Below are positions 7,961 to 17,715 of a stretch of DNA of 64,000 bases, piece by piece. The stretch's first letter is position 1. Each line of letters starts with the position of its first letter. The stretch is from Bacillota bacterium. GTDB taxonomy: Bacteria > Bacillota > Clostridia > Peptostreptococcales > Anaerovoracaceae. A program made the translations under genes and the position numbers. Under the pieces are notes generated by a model. That model worked only from the letters and a program-made list of their open reading frames with translations, had not been told where the DNA came from and made no database searches. The DNA lies in NCBI GenBank assembly GCA_030526355.1, contig JAUNDC010000002.1, forward strand, positions 62,001-126,000. The letters are read 5' to 3'.

Positions 7961-10846
7961 ATGGTAACAGCAGAAAACAAACCTGTAATGATAGAAAAGG
8001 AATATAAATTTGCAACGCAGATTTTCATATTCACTGTATTGTTTGCTATTACAGCAGTTGGAGTATATCTGTCATTCTTAGTCTGTGACAGAACATTGCT
8101 TAGAAATGGCGACGGAAATATTGATGGCATAGCACAAGCCTATCCAGTTTATGTATATTTAAAACATTTTGTTGAAGATTTCTTCTCTGGAAATGGAATT
8201 AGCGGCTGGTCATGGGAAATAGGATTAGGAGCATCCAACATAGATTATTTCAAAAGTAAATTATTAAATCCATTGACATGTCTTATTATAGCTTTTCCTG
8301 AAGAGCATATCGATATTGGATATAACATTGCAAATATTTTAAGACAATATTTATCAGGCATTGCATTTATGTTCTTTGCAAAAGGAGTAAATTTAAAGCA
8401 GAGCCAGCGTATAATAGGAGCAATTTGTTATACTTTTTCGGGTTGGATAATTATGGCAACTACGGCTCAAGGATCCTTTACAAATGCTACAATTATATTA
8501 CCTTTGCTTATATTGGGAGCAGAAAAAATAATTAGAAAAGAGTCCCCGGTATTGTTTGTTGTTGCTATTGTACTCTTCTTTATAACAGGAGTTTTATGGG
8601 CATATATTGCAGGTATAACAGTGTTGTTATACTATGTTGTAAGACTTGTTATAATAAATAGATTCAACGAAAAACAAAAAGGCAGTTTTTTCATTAAAGA
8701 ATTTGTTGCTTTTATTGGATACGGTATTATAGGAATACTTATTTCATCATGTCTGGTTATTTCAATACTGAGTACTATGACTGGAGCGGTGACAAATACA
8801 GAATCAGATGGATCCTCTTATTTATACACACTTAAAGATTATCTGACTGTCACTGCTGGCTTTTTTGAGTTCAAGTCTATACATACCCCGTATAGTATTA
8901 TTTTTATTCCGGTTATATGTATAATTCTTTTGCCTCTTCTGGCTAAAAATTTAAAAGGAAAAAGTGCAGCAGCTATTTTATCAATATCTTTGTTCTTCGC
9001 AGGATTATTGCCGGTGACAGGAAGCATATTCAATGGTTTTGGATATTCTGTAGGTAGATGGTACTTTGTTCTGGCTTTCTTTATGGTATGGGCTTCTATG
9101 GAATGTATGGAATCGGAAAATCTTAAAAATCGGAAAAATTTCAAAATAATAACAGTTTGGTTGTTGGCTCTGGCATTATGGAATATAGTAATATGCTATT
9201 TTGTGCTTAAAATAATTAATGAGAACGCTATGTTAGCTACTGTAATTGGGGTAGTATTTGGGTTAATTATTGTTGCCTTGTTATATATAAGAGAGCATAA
9301 AATATATGAACATATGTTTTTGAAAATGAGCATACATAGAATAATCAATGTATGTATTGTTATGATACTTATTGGAAGCATAATTGGGGCAGCTAACATG
9401 ACATTTTATCCGGGTGTGAGCGATTTGCTTTACAAACATGAAAAAACAGGTTCTATATTCAATAAGTTTTCAGGATCTACGCAGCAGGTAGCAGTAAAAC
9501 TTGAGGATGATGATAAAAGCTTTTTCAGAACAGATCAGGTTGATGGATATAACGATCAGAGAGTAGCTAGGATGATTGTAAATGAGAACATATATTGGGG
9601 ATATAGGTCTATATATTCATATTTTTCAACGATAAGTAGTAAATGGCTTGAATTTAATAAAACAATGGGTAATAACTGTGGATATTTTGACAGAACAATA
9701 AGCTTCTCTAATGATAATCGTGCATCACTTGACTTCCTTATGGGCGTTAAATATTTTCTGGGAGACAGTGAAACGAAACGACCGGGAGCATCTGAGTATG
9801 CGCCATATGGGTTCAAATATGATAAAACTATAGACGGTGTAGATGTATTAAAAAATGAATATAATATAGGGTTGGGTACTGTATATAATAAATACATTAC
9901 AGAGTCCGAATTATTAGAATATGATACATTGGAACGTGAGCAGATTTTAATGCAGGCTGCAGTTGTATCGGATAAAGAGACTGAGAAGCTATCTAATGTG
10001 GTTCATGAAAATACCAATGCCTTGGAAACTGATATAAAGAAAGTGAACTGCAGTATTACAGAAGGTGAAAATATTAAAATTGATGGGCCTGACAGAATGA
10101 CAGTATATAAAGGAGGAGGAAGTTTTAAAATAAGTGTGCCTGATATTAAAGAATCTCAGGTTTTTGTGACATTTAAGAATCTCAAACGAGATAAGTGTGA
10201 TTATGAGACAAAACTGGAACTCTCGGGCAAAAGCTTTGATACAATTGATGATAATCCTTTAACCAAATATATTAATAAGGTATCATATGAGGATGACGAG
10301 AAATTTAAAATATTTGTGACAAAAGGTAACATAGAAAAGGCAGCAATCAATAACAAAGGCAAGAATCAAGGGTTTAATGATGTAGTCGACTTTAATATTA
10401 ACCTAGGATATTATGATTCACTGGAAGGTGATATAGATGTGTTTATTGACAACTTCGGCAATTATTCTTTTGAAGAAATAGCTGTCTATGCAATGCCGAT
10501 GGATATATATAATAGAAATGCCAAATTACTTGAGAACAAAAAATATAATATAACAGAATTTGACAATGATTATGTTGACGGTTATGTAAATTCAGACAAG
10601 GATGGTATTCTATATCTTTCTATTTCCGACGCAGATGGTTGGCATGTTTATATCGATGGTAAAGAAGCTGAAAAAATCAGTAACGTTAATATAGGCTTCA
10701 CAGGGGTTGAGATAAGTGCCGGTGAGCACAGAATTGAATTAAAATACTCATATCCGGGTATTATTATTGGCGTAATAGCAACTATAGCAGGGATAGTAGC
10801 GTTATTTGCAGTTGTCATATGTAGAAGGCGGTTGAAGAAACAATAA
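7961..10846 (+). CDS. YfhO family membrane protein
   Basis: A 961-residue polytopic protein. An N-terminal helix is followed by the family segment around GISGWSWEIGLGASN, about ten further helices to roughly residue 500, a large extracytoplasmic domain of about 430 residues, and a final helix near the C-terminus ending in basic residues. YfhO-family proteins are GT-C-like enzymes that glycosylate teichoic acids outside the cell using undecaprenyl-phosphate sugars. A GtrB-like enzyme that could make such a donor is encoded at 3607-4599. Start three bases after rfbB, with GGAG about 11 bases upstream. The acceptor and sugar are inferred only from context. Confidence 0.8.
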   Translation: MVTAENKPVMIEKEYKFATQIFIFTVLFAITAVGVYLSFLVCDRTLLRNGDGNIDGIAQAYPVYVYLKHFVEDFFSGNGISGWSWEIGLGASNIDYFKSKLLNPLTCLIIAFPEEHIDIGYNIANILRQYLSGIAFMFFAKGVNLKQSQRIIGAICYTFSGWIIMATTAQGSFTNATIILPLLILGAEKIIRKESPVLFVVAIVLFFITGVLWAYIAGITVLLYYVVRLVIINRFNEKQKGSFFIKEFVAFIGYGIIGILISSCLVISILSTMTGAVTNTESDGSSYLYTLKDYLTVTAGFFEFKSIHTPYSIIFIPVICIILLPLLAKNLKGKSAAAILSISLFFAGLLPVTGSIFNGFGYSVGRWYFVLAFFMVWASMECMESENLKNRKNFKIITVWLLALALWNIVICYFVLKIINENAMLATVIGVVFGLIIVALLYIREHKIYEHMFLKMSIHRIINVCIVMILIGSIIGAANMTFYPGVSDLLYKHEKTGSIFNKFSGSTQQVAVKLEDDDKSFFRTDQVDGYNDQRVARMIVNENIYWGYRSIYSYFSTISSKWLEFNKTMGNNCGYFDRTISFSNDNRASLDFLMGVKYFLGDSETKRPGASEYAPYGFKYDKTIDGVDVLKNEYNIGLGTVYNKYITESELLEYDTLEREQILMQAAVVSDKETEKLSNVVHENTNALETDIKKVNCSITEGENIKIDGPDRMTVYKGGGSFKISVPDIKESQVFVTFKNLKRDKCDYETKLELSGKSFDTIDDNPLTKYINKVSYEDDEKFKIFVTKGNIEKAAINNKGKNQGFNDVVDFNINLGYYDSLEGDIDVFIDNFGNYSFEEIAVYAMPMDIYNRNAKLLENKKYNITEFDNDYVDGYVNSDKDGILYLSISDADGWHVYIDGKEAEKISNVNIGFTGVEISAGEHRIELKYSYPGIIIGVIATIAGIVALFAVVICRRRLKKQ

Positions 10847-10899
10847 AAAAGATGTATACTTTTAATGTATGTAAAAATTTAAGTATAGGAGCATAATTT

Positions 10900-11706
10900 G
10901 TGAACACTATAAAAAATATAATAAAGGAACATATTGAATGGAGAAGTCAGATAATTAAACTGGCAAAAGCTGATATTATTAAAACCTATAGTGGAGCAGC
11001 ACTAGGATGGGCGTGGGCACTTGTCAAGCCAACTGTTACTATATTTGTTTTCTGGTTTGCTTTTTCTATTGGTCTGCGTCGCGGTGGAGATATTGCAGGA
11101 TTTCCTTTTGTATTGTGGATGATGGCTGGAATGGTACCGTGGTTTTATATGAGCGATATGATAACGCAAGGAGCAGGAGCAATCAGAAAATACAAGTATC
11201 TTGTAACAAAAATGAAGTTTCCTGTTTCGACAATCCCAACTTTCGTAGGACTTTCAAAGCTGTCCATTCATGTTTGTCTGTTGCTTATTGTTATTGCAAT
11301 ATTTGCAGCACGGGGATACTATCCGGATATATATTTTCTGCAGCTTCCTGTATATATGTTCTTTATGGTGCTGTTTTTTGTTGTTTGGGGACTGTTTTCT
11401 TCAATGCTTTCAGCAATGAGCAGTGATTTTCTTAATCTGGTGAAGTCGCTTACAACAGCTATTTTCTGGATGTCAGGTATAATGTGGGATGTAAATTCTA
11501 TTAATATAAAATGGATCCAGACATTGTTGTATTTTAATCCTGTAACATATATAGCAACGGGATATCGTAATGTTTTTATTTATAAAACATGGTTCTGGGA
11601 AACTCCTGATCAGTTGCTCATATTCGGAGTTATGCTTTTGATAATGACGATTGCGGCTGTATGGAGCTATAAAAAGCTGATAAAAGAAATACCTGATGTA
11701 TTATAG
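10900..11706 (+). CDS. ABC-2 type polysaccharide/teichoic acid export permease (TagG/Wzm-like)
   Basis: A 268-residue membrane protein with six hydrophobic segments and the ABC-2 family N-terminal amphipathic lead-in KADIIKTYSGAALGWAW. It would form the channel that exports an undecaprenyl-linked polymer, partnered with the ATPase encoded immediately downstream. The start is a GTG at 10900, preceded by AGGAG. The order permease-ATPase and the nearby glycerophosphotransferases favour the teichoic-acid exporter TagGH over an O-antigen exporter. Confidence 0.85.
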   Translation: MNTIKNIIKEHIEWRSQIIKLAKADIIKTYSGAALGWAWALVKPTVTIFVFWFAFSIGLRRGGDIAGFPFVLWMMAGMVPWFYMSDMITQGAGAIRKYKYLVTKMKFPVSTIPTFVGLSKLSIHVCLLLIVIAIFAARGYYPDIYFLQLPVYMFFMVLFFVVWGLFSSMLSAMSSDFLNLVKSLTTAIFWMSGIMWDVNSINIKWIQTLLYFNPVTYIATGYRNVFIYKTWFWETPDQLLIFGVMLLIMTIAAVWSYKKLIKEIPDVL

Positions 11707-11716
11707 GAGACAAGCA

Positions 11717-12445
11717 ATGAGAGATACTGTTGTTGAATTTAAAAATGTAACGAAGAGGTATAAGCTCTATAAAAGTGATAAACAGCGGTTTTTAGCTATT
11801 TTCTCAAAAAAAGTACCTTTTAAGGAAAAGCGTGCTGTTGACAATGTAAGCTTTACAATAAAAAGAGGCGAAGCAGTTGCACTTTTTGGTAAAAATGGTG
11901 CTGGCAAATCAACAATTCTGAAGATGATAACAGGAGTAGCATATCCTACAGAGGGCGATATTACTGTTAATGGCAGAGTCAGTGCATTATTGGAACTAAC
12001 ATCAGGATTTGACCCTGAACTGACAGGGAGAGAAAATATATACCTGAAGGGACAGTTATGCGGGTTAAAGGATGACGAGATTCGTGAGCTTGAAGATGAA
12101 ATTGTGGAGTTTGCTGAAGTAGATGAATATATAGATCAGCCGGTAAGAACATATTCAAGCGGAATGAAAGCACGTCTTGGATTTGCCATAAATGTAAATA
12201 TAAGACCGGAAATCCTGATTGTAGATGAAGCTTTAAGCGTTGGAGACAGAGCATTTAAAGATAAATGCCTTAAAAAAGTAAAAAGCATAATAGAGAAAGA
12301 TAATGTTACTCTTCTTTTTGTCACACATGCAGTTGCAACAGCCAGACAATTTTGTGACAGGGGCATTGTGATGAAAAAAGGCAAGCTTATTTATGATGAC
12401 GATATTGACCATGCAATTCAAGTATATGAGAACAGTATGAAATAA
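11717..12445 (+). CDS. ABC exporter ATP-binding protein (TagH/Wzt-like)
   Basis: A 242-residue ATPase with Walker A GKNGAGKST, the signature YSSGMKARLGFA and Walker B ILIVDEAL, typical of the polysaccharide/teichoic acid export subfamily. It lacks the extra C-terminal substrate-binding domain seen in Wzt proteins that terminate O-antigens. The ATG at 11717 is chosen because it sits 7 bases after AGGAG and matches the family N-terminus VVEFKNVTKRYKLY; an upstream in-frame ATG overlaps the permease gene and has no ribosome binding site. It energises the permease encoded just before it. Confidence 0.88.
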   Translation: MRDTVVEFKNVTKRYKLYKSDKQRFLAIFSKKVPFKEKRAVDNVSFTIKRGEAVALFGKNGAGKSTILKMITGVAYPTEGDITVNGRVSALLELTSGFDPELTGRENIYLKGQLCGLKDDEIRELEDEIVEFAEVDEYIDQPVRTYSSGMKARLGFAINVNIRPEILIVDEALSVGDRAFKDKCLKKVKSIIEKDNVTLLFVTHAVATARQFCDRGIVMKKGKLIYDDDIDHAIQVYENSMK

Positions 12446-12469
12446 GCAAAACCAATGGAGGCAGAATTA

Positions 12470-14107
12470 ATGAAAGTATCGATTATCATACCAGCATATA
12501 ATGTTGAGATGTATATAAGAGATATGTTGGCTTGTGTTGAAAAGCAGACGATGGGAGATTTTGAGGCAATTATCATCAATGACGGCTCTACTGATAATAC
12601 TCAACAAATTGTTGACAGTTTTTGTGATAGGGATTGCAGATTCAGGTCTTTCTATCAAGAGAATGGTGGCGTTTCATCTGCAAGGAATTTGGGGTTACAA
12701 AAAGCCAAAGGTAAGTATATTGTATTTTGGGACTCAGATGATTATATCCCTGAAAATAGTTTAATGGATTTGTGCAATAGTATTGAATCTCAGAATGCAG
12801 ATCTTGTGATTGGCTTTGAAATAAATGAACAATTTGATCAAAGAACTACTCCGAAATCAATAAGAGCTTTATGCAAGCAGAAATATATTAGTAAAACTGA
12901 TACTAGATTGATCTGGGGAATGTCATTGTGGAATAAAATTTATAAAAGAGAAATAATAGAAAAATATGGATTGTTTTTTAAGCCGTTACGTCTAGGTGAA
13001 GATACAGTTTTTTATTTGGAGTATTTAGGTTGTTGCAATAAAATTACAGGTTGTGACAAAAACGTATATGTATATAAAAAACGTTTTGTATTAAATGGCA
13101 ATCCTTCTTTAACACAAGATAGAAACAGGTACTATAGTAAATTTATCACAGAGTATACTGGATTTCTTGAAAATGCTATTAGTAAAGTGATTAATAGTTG
13201 TTCTTTTCAAAGTATTGATGAGAAAATTTATTATAGAGAAAGGTTGTATCATGAGCTAAATAAGAGAATTCTCAGAAACATCATTCTTAATGATATGTAT
13301 CGTTATATATGGCAATGGAGTGATAATCAAATAAAAACTATGTTTGATGAGTTCGAAGTTTTTTATAATCGTTTAACGGTAGATGAATGGAACAAAGAAC
13401 AAAATGAAGCAAATGATTTGAATTTAGAAAACGGTTTGAAATCAAGAGAAGATCTGATAAATAATCCTAGAATAACATTTGTAATTACTAGAAGAATCGG
13501 AGAACAAAATCTTATAAATATTATAAATGCTTTATATCAACAACGCTTTCCTGAATTTGAGATACTAATCGATGAAGCTATATCTACTGAAGTAGATAAG
13601 GAATTTGAACTCGAAAAGCTGAATCGTAGGATAGTAAGAGGCAAAACTATTGCTGAAATAAAGAATAATGCTCTTCAAATAGCAAAAGGTGAATTTATTC
13701 AATTCATTGAAGAAGTAGTATTTCCAAATGAGAATACATATAGAGGATTATTTGCTGGGATAAAATCATCAGATAATATAATGTCTTTGTATTTAAAATA
13801 TTTAAATGTAGATAAGATTATGGAATACCCAGCAATAAAAACAGCATTTAAATTCAACTCAAGAAAGCTGTCAAAGGATTTGGATTATCTTTTTTCAAAT
13901 AAAATATTTAATTGTGAATTCCTTAGAAAGAACAAAGTGTTTTTTACAAATAATCCATATGCTGATATCAAAGCGTTGTGTTTAAAGTATGGTTTTAGAT
14001 TAAAGAAAAAATTTGTATTATATACCACGATTGAGAATGGTGAATATATTAAAGGTGTTAGTTGGCTAGCTCGTATTAAACGTAAAGTGTTATTAAAAAT
14101 ATTATAG
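12470..14107 (+). CDS. Family 2 glycosyltransferase with a second, degenerate GT-like domain
   Basis: A 545-residue protein. Residues 1 to about 220 are a GT2 GT-A domain (VSIIIPAYNV, IIINDGSTDNT, FWDSDDYIP). A linker follows, and residues about 330-440 resemble a second GT2 domain (ITFVITRRIG, FEILIDEA, AKGEFIQFIEE) in which the metal-binding DxD is replaced by IEE. The true start is the ATG at 12470: GGAGG lies 8 bases before it, inside what would be the N-terminus if an upstream ATG were used. The gene is conspicuously AT-rich even compared with its neighbours. It probably adds a sugar to the polymer; donor and acceptor are unknown. Confidence 0.8.
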   Translation: MKVSIIIPAYNVEMYIRDMLACVEKQTMGDFEAIIINDGSTDNTQQIVDSFCDRDCRFRSFYQENGGVSSARNLGLQKAKGKYIVFWDSDDYIPENSLMDLCNSIESQNADLVIGFEINEQFDQRTTPKSIRALCKQKYISKTDTRLIWGMSLWNKIYKREIIEKYGLFFKPLRLGEDTVFYLEYLGCCNKITGCDKNVYVYKKRFVLNGNPSLTQDRNRYYSKFITEYTGFLENAISKVINSCSFQSIDEKIYYRERLYHELNKRILRNIILNDMYRYIWQWSDNQIKTMFDEFEVFYNRLTVDEWNKEQNEANDLNLENGLKSREDLINNPRITFVITRRIGEQNLINIINALYQQRFPEFEILIDEAISTEVDKEFELEKLNRRIVRGKTIAEIKNNALQIAKGEFIQFIEEVVFPNENTYRGLFAGIKSSDNIMSLYLKYLNVDKIMEYPAIKTAFKFNSRKLSKDLDYLFSNKIFNCEFLRKNKVFFTNNPYADIKALCLKYGFRLKKKFVLYTTIENGEYIKGVSWLARIKRKVLLKIL

Positions 14108-14121
14108 AGTGAGGTATTAAT

Positions 14122-15540
14122 TTGAATATCGGAGCAATATTTAAGAACTTGAAGAATAAAGGTATAAAAGGTACATATGCCATATATAAATCACGTCATA
14201 AAAGTGAAGTAGTAAAGAATATAGAAGTTATTCAAAAAAGACTTGATTTAATAGAAAAAGAATTAACTTTTAGACAAATTGAAACTGAAATTGATTATTT
14301 ATTGAAAATAATTGACAATGTTTCATGCCCAGAAATTTATAGAAGTATATGCAATACAATTAAAGAAAAAGAGAGAAAGGTAGGGTATAAGACATATTTA
14401 AAGCGTAAATATGTAAAACAAGTTTTGCCGACAGTATACAATATTTATAAAGCTCTACCTATTGAAAATAAGATGATTTTCATGCAGCCGCGAAAAGGAT
14501 TGAATCCAAGTTGTAAATATATGTATGATTATATCGCATCTGATGGTACATATGAACCGGTTTTATTTGAATTAGAAAGAGATGATGTTCCGGTAACATT
14601 GTATTACAAAAACGCGGTTGAATGGGTAAAGTCTTTAGCTACCGCAAAGGCTTGTTTTGTACATGAATCAAATGACCTTATGGGATACCTGGATATTAGA
14701 GAGGAGACAAAAATCGTACAGCTGTGGCATGGATGTGGTGTACTAAAGAAGATTGGATTAAGTACGGCCGATATGAGCAATTTTAAATCTTCCAGTGCAT
14801 ATGAAGAATTCCCTGAATATAATAAATATGACATTGTTACTATTGCCAGTCCTGAGCTCTCCTGGGTATTTGAAGAGTTTATGGGAATAAATAAAGATGA
14901 TAATATAATTCAGGCAACAGGAGTTAGTCGTACGGATGAGTTCTTTGATGAACAATACATTACAAGATGTTACGATAAAATACATGAGATAATTCCGGAG
15001 TCTGAGAATAAGAAGATAATTCTGTATGCGCCTACTTATCGTGGGGTTGGACAGGAAAGGGTTGCACCGGACGAGCTGAATATTGAGAAATTTGCCGACG
15101 CCTTGGGAGATGAATACATATTAATAATCAAACATCATCAGACAGCTAAAAATCTCCCAGAAATCCCGGACAAGTACAAAGATAAATTTGCGTTTGATAT
15201 GACAAGAGGAAAGGGAATGAATATCAATGAGCTTATGACGGTTTCAGATATTTGCATTTCTGATTATTCGTCTCTTGTTTTTGAATTTGCATTGTTTGAA
15301 CGACCAATAATGTTTTTTGCATATGATCTGGAGGACTATATTGATGATAGAGGTTTATATTATGACTTTGATGAAATAACCCCGGGTCCTATATGCAGAA
15401 CTACAGAAGAAATGATTGATTACATAAAAAATATTGATAAAGCATTTGATAAGCAGGAAGTAGTTGATTTCAAAAATAAATTCATGTCTTCCTGCGACGG
15501 TAGATCAACGGATAGGATTTTTGAGTTTGCAAAGAGTTAG
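14122..15540 (+). CDS. CDP-glycerol:polyglycerophosphate glycerophosphotransferase homologue (TagB/TagF family)
   Basis: A 472-residue protein with an N-terminal helical region (about 1-120) and the Glyphos_transf catalytic domain. Its motifs are VQLWHGCGVLKKIG, ILYAPTYRG, the HH pair in LIIKHHQTA, and the C-terminal ISDYSSLVFEFAL followed by FFAYDLEDY. Family members transfer glycerol-phosphate (or other polyol phosphate) from a CDP-alditol to a membrane acceptor on the cytoplasmic face. The start is a TTG at 14122 behind GTGAGG. It directly precedes the tagD gene that would make CDP-glycerol. Confidence 0.85.
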   Translation: MNIGAIFKNLKNKGIKGTYAIYKSRHKSEVVKNIEVIQKRLDLIEKELTFRQIETEIDYLLKIIDNVSCPEIYRSICNTIKEKERKVGYKTYLKRKYVKQVLPTVYNIYKALPIENKMIFMQPRKGLNPSCKYMYDYIASDGTYEPVLFELERDDVPVTLYYKNAVEWVKSLATAKACFVHESNDLMGYLDIREETKIVQLWHGCGVLKKIGLSTADMSNFKSSSAYEEFPEYNKYDIVTIASPELSWVFEEFMGINKDDNIIQATGVSRTDEFFDEQYITRCYDKIHEIIPESENKKIILYAPTYRGVGQERVAPDELNIEKFADALGDEYILIIKHHQTAKNLPEIPDKYKDKFAFDMTRGKGMNINELMTVSDICISDYSSLVFEFALFERPIMFFAYDLEDYIDDRGLYYDFDEITPGPICRTTEEMIDYIKNIDKAFDKQEVVDFKNKFMSSCDGRSTDRIFEFAKS

Positions 15541-15573
15541 TTTTTTATATAAATTTATATTATGAGGTACAGT

Positions 15574-16002
15574 ATGAAAAGAGTATTGACGTATGGCACA
15601 TATGATTTATTGCATTATGGTCATATAAGACTCCTGAAAAGAGCGAAGGAACTTGGTGATTATCTTATAGTAGCAATATCAACAGACGAATTCAATGCTA
15701 TTAAAGGCAAAACCGCATACCATGATTACCGTACAAGGAAAGAAATGCTTGAAGCTGTAAGATATGTGGATCTTGTTATACCGGAGGAAACCTGGGAACA
15801 GAAGATAAATGATGTTAAACAATATTGTGTTGATGTTGTAGTTATGGGAAGCGACTGGGCAGGTAATGAGAAGTTTGAAGCATTAAGAGATTATTGTGAG
15901 GTTGTATATCTTGACCGTACAGAAGGGATATCAACCACCAAGATAAAAAAAGAGCTTAACCTAAAAACTCCTCAAAAAGGTATTAATCAGCTTCCGGAAT
16001 AA
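15574..16002 (+). CDS. tagD: Glycerol-3-phosphate cytidylyltransferase
   Basis: A 142-residue nucleotidyltransferase making CDP-glycerol from CTP and glycerol-3-phosphate. The HxGH motif is in GTYDLLHYGHIRLL, and the C-terminal RTEGISTTKIK motif is also characteristic. Length and motifs match TagD/TarD. The ATG at 15574 is chosen because GAGG lies just before it; an in-frame ATG four codons earlier would place that ribosome binding site inside the gene. The gene lies between two glycerophosphotransferase genes and supplies their donor. Confidence 0.93.
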   Translation: MKRVLTYGTYDLLHYGHIRLLKRAKELGDYLIVAISTDEFNAIKGKTAYHDYRTRKEMLEAVRYVDLVIPEETWEQKINDVKQYCVDVVVMGSDWAGNEKFEALRDYCEVVYLDRTEGISTTKIKKELNLKTPQKGINQLPE

Positions 16003-16019
16003 TGAAAGGATCATCTTAG

Positions 16020-17714
16020 ATGGATTGGTGTAAAAAATATACTTTTAAAATAATCAAGCTTGAATGGGAAAGGATTTTTTTGCATTTTGAAATAGAATCT
16101 GACTATGAAGGCACCCCTGAATTTGTACTGGCTCGATTTGGCAGAAATATTGTGAACAAAAGAGCTGTTGAAAAGAAAAATGCTAAACCTGTTTATAAAC
16201 TTGAAATAGAAGAAACTGTAAAAGTAGTTCCTGAATATTATCAAGAGGGAGTCTATCACTTCACATTGAATATTGCTGCAGTGAATGGAAGAAGTTTTCT
16301 TGAAAACGGGCAGTGGCGTATAGCTGCTATTGTACCTGAGGGGTTCTGTGTAAGCAGCGTGTGTAATGAAATCGGGTATAAGCTCGACGAAATGTCTAGA
16401 ATTTTTCGCTATGGAAGAGGAAAATATGCTTATAATATGTCATTCAGTTTAAACTGTTTTGACGGTAAAAATCTGGAACTTTTTTTTAACAGCTATTTTA
16501 TGATAATGAATAAAAGCTGGGGTAAAAGACGATATATTCAGGAGGCGTTTCACTTACCGGGAAAAATAAACAGAACGTATATGTATGCGGTTATCAGACT
16601 CATACGTTTGTTTTATAAAGTGATTGCTGCAGTAACACCGAAAGACGGGACTCGGATATTGTTTATGAGCGAAACAAAAGATTATCTGTGGGGAAACTTA
16701 AAGTATATCCATGATAGAATTTTGGAACGAGGACTTGATAAGCAGTTTGACATTACTGTATCGTGTCGCAGGGCAGTCGGATCGCATAAGAGTATCGCAA
16801 GCTGGGTTAAAACAGTTATAAATATAGCTAAGCATGATTTCATATTTATTGATGATTATGCACCAATTTTTGGCTTTTTTAAGCTGTCGCCAAAAACAAA
16901 GCTTATACAGGTTTGGCATGCAGGTGAGGGCTTTAAATCAGTAGGGTACAGCAGATTTGGAAAAAACGGATCTCCTTTCCCATCAGAGTCATGCCATAAG
17001 GCGTATGATTATGCATTGACCGGTTCGCAAAAACTTGTAAAAGTATATGAGGAGGTATTCGGAATAGAACAGGAAGCATTTCTACCTGTAGGTATGCCGC
17101 GCCTCGATGATTTCCTCAATGAAGATAAGATTATGGCTTTTAAGGAGGATTTTTATAAAAAGTATCCTGAAATTAAGAATAAAAAAGTCATTTTATTTGC
17201 TCCGACATTTAGAGGAACAGGTCAAAGAGAAGCGTATTATGATTATGATAAGCTTGACCTTAAACAGTTATATGAATTCTGTAACGATGAATATGTGATT
17301 CTTATAAAGATGCACCCGTTCGTCCAGGAAAAAATTAAAATTGACAACAGATATAGTGATAGAATTTTTGATTTTGACGGGTATCCTGATATTAATGAAC
17401 TGTATTATATTACTGATTTACTGATTACAGATTATTCATCTAATTACTATGAGTATGCATTGATGAACAAACCAGTATTGTTCTATACATACGATAGAGA
17501 AATGTACGAATTGACAAGAGGTGTTCACCGAAGTGTTAAAGATTCAGCTCCCGGAAAAGTGTGTGATACATTTGAAGAGATGATGACTGCATTGAAAAAT
17601 GAAGATTTTGAAAAGGAGAAAATTTATAAATTTGTAGAGGAGAATTTCAGCGAATATGATGGTCACGCATGTGACAGAGTTATCGACAGTGTTTTATTGA
17701 AAAAGGAGAACTGA
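16020..17714 (+). CDS. Second CDP-glycerol glycerophosphotransferase family protein
   Basis: A 564-residue protein. The N-terminal ~190 residues are a beta-rich extra domain without a recognised family, and the C-terminal part is the Glyphos_transf domain: IQVWHAGEGFKSVGYS, ILFAPTFRGTGQREAY, IKMHPFVQ and ITDYSSNYYEYALMNK. The domain order resembles TagF/TarL-type polymerases, where the N-terminal region helps bind the acceptor. It differs from its 472-residue neighbour in length and N-terminus, so one may prime and the other polymerise. Start ATG follows GAAAGGAT; the gene is followed one base later by the cytidylyltransferase gene. Confidence 0.85.
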   Translation: MDWCKKYTFKIIKLEWERIFLHFEIESDYEGTPEFVLARFGRNIVNKRAVEKKNAKPVYKLEIEETVKVVPEYYQEGVYHFTLNIAAVNGRSFLENGQWRIAAIVPEGFCVSSVCNEIGYKLDEMSRIFRYGRGKYAYNMSFSLNCFDGKNLELFFNSYFMIMNKSWGKRRYIQEAFHLPGKINRTYMYAVIRLIRLFYKVIAAVTPKDGTRILFMSETKDYLWGNLKYIHDRILERGLDKQFDITVSCRRAVGSHKSIASWVKTVINIAKHDFIFIDDYAPIFGFFKLSPKTKLIQVWHAGEGFKSVGYSRFGKNGSPFPSESCHKAYDYALTGSQKLVKVYEEVFGIEQEAFLPVGMPRLDDFLNEDKIMAFKEDFYKKYPEIKNKKVILFAPTFRGTGQREAYYDYDKLDLKQLYEFCNDEYVILIKMHPFVQEKIKIDNRYSDRIFDFDGYPDINELYYITDLLITDYSSNYYEYALMNKPVLFYTYDREMYELTRGVHRSVKDSAPGKVCDTFEEMMTALKNEDFEKEKIYKFVEENFSEYDGHACDRVIDSVLLKKEN

Positions 17715-17715
17715 G

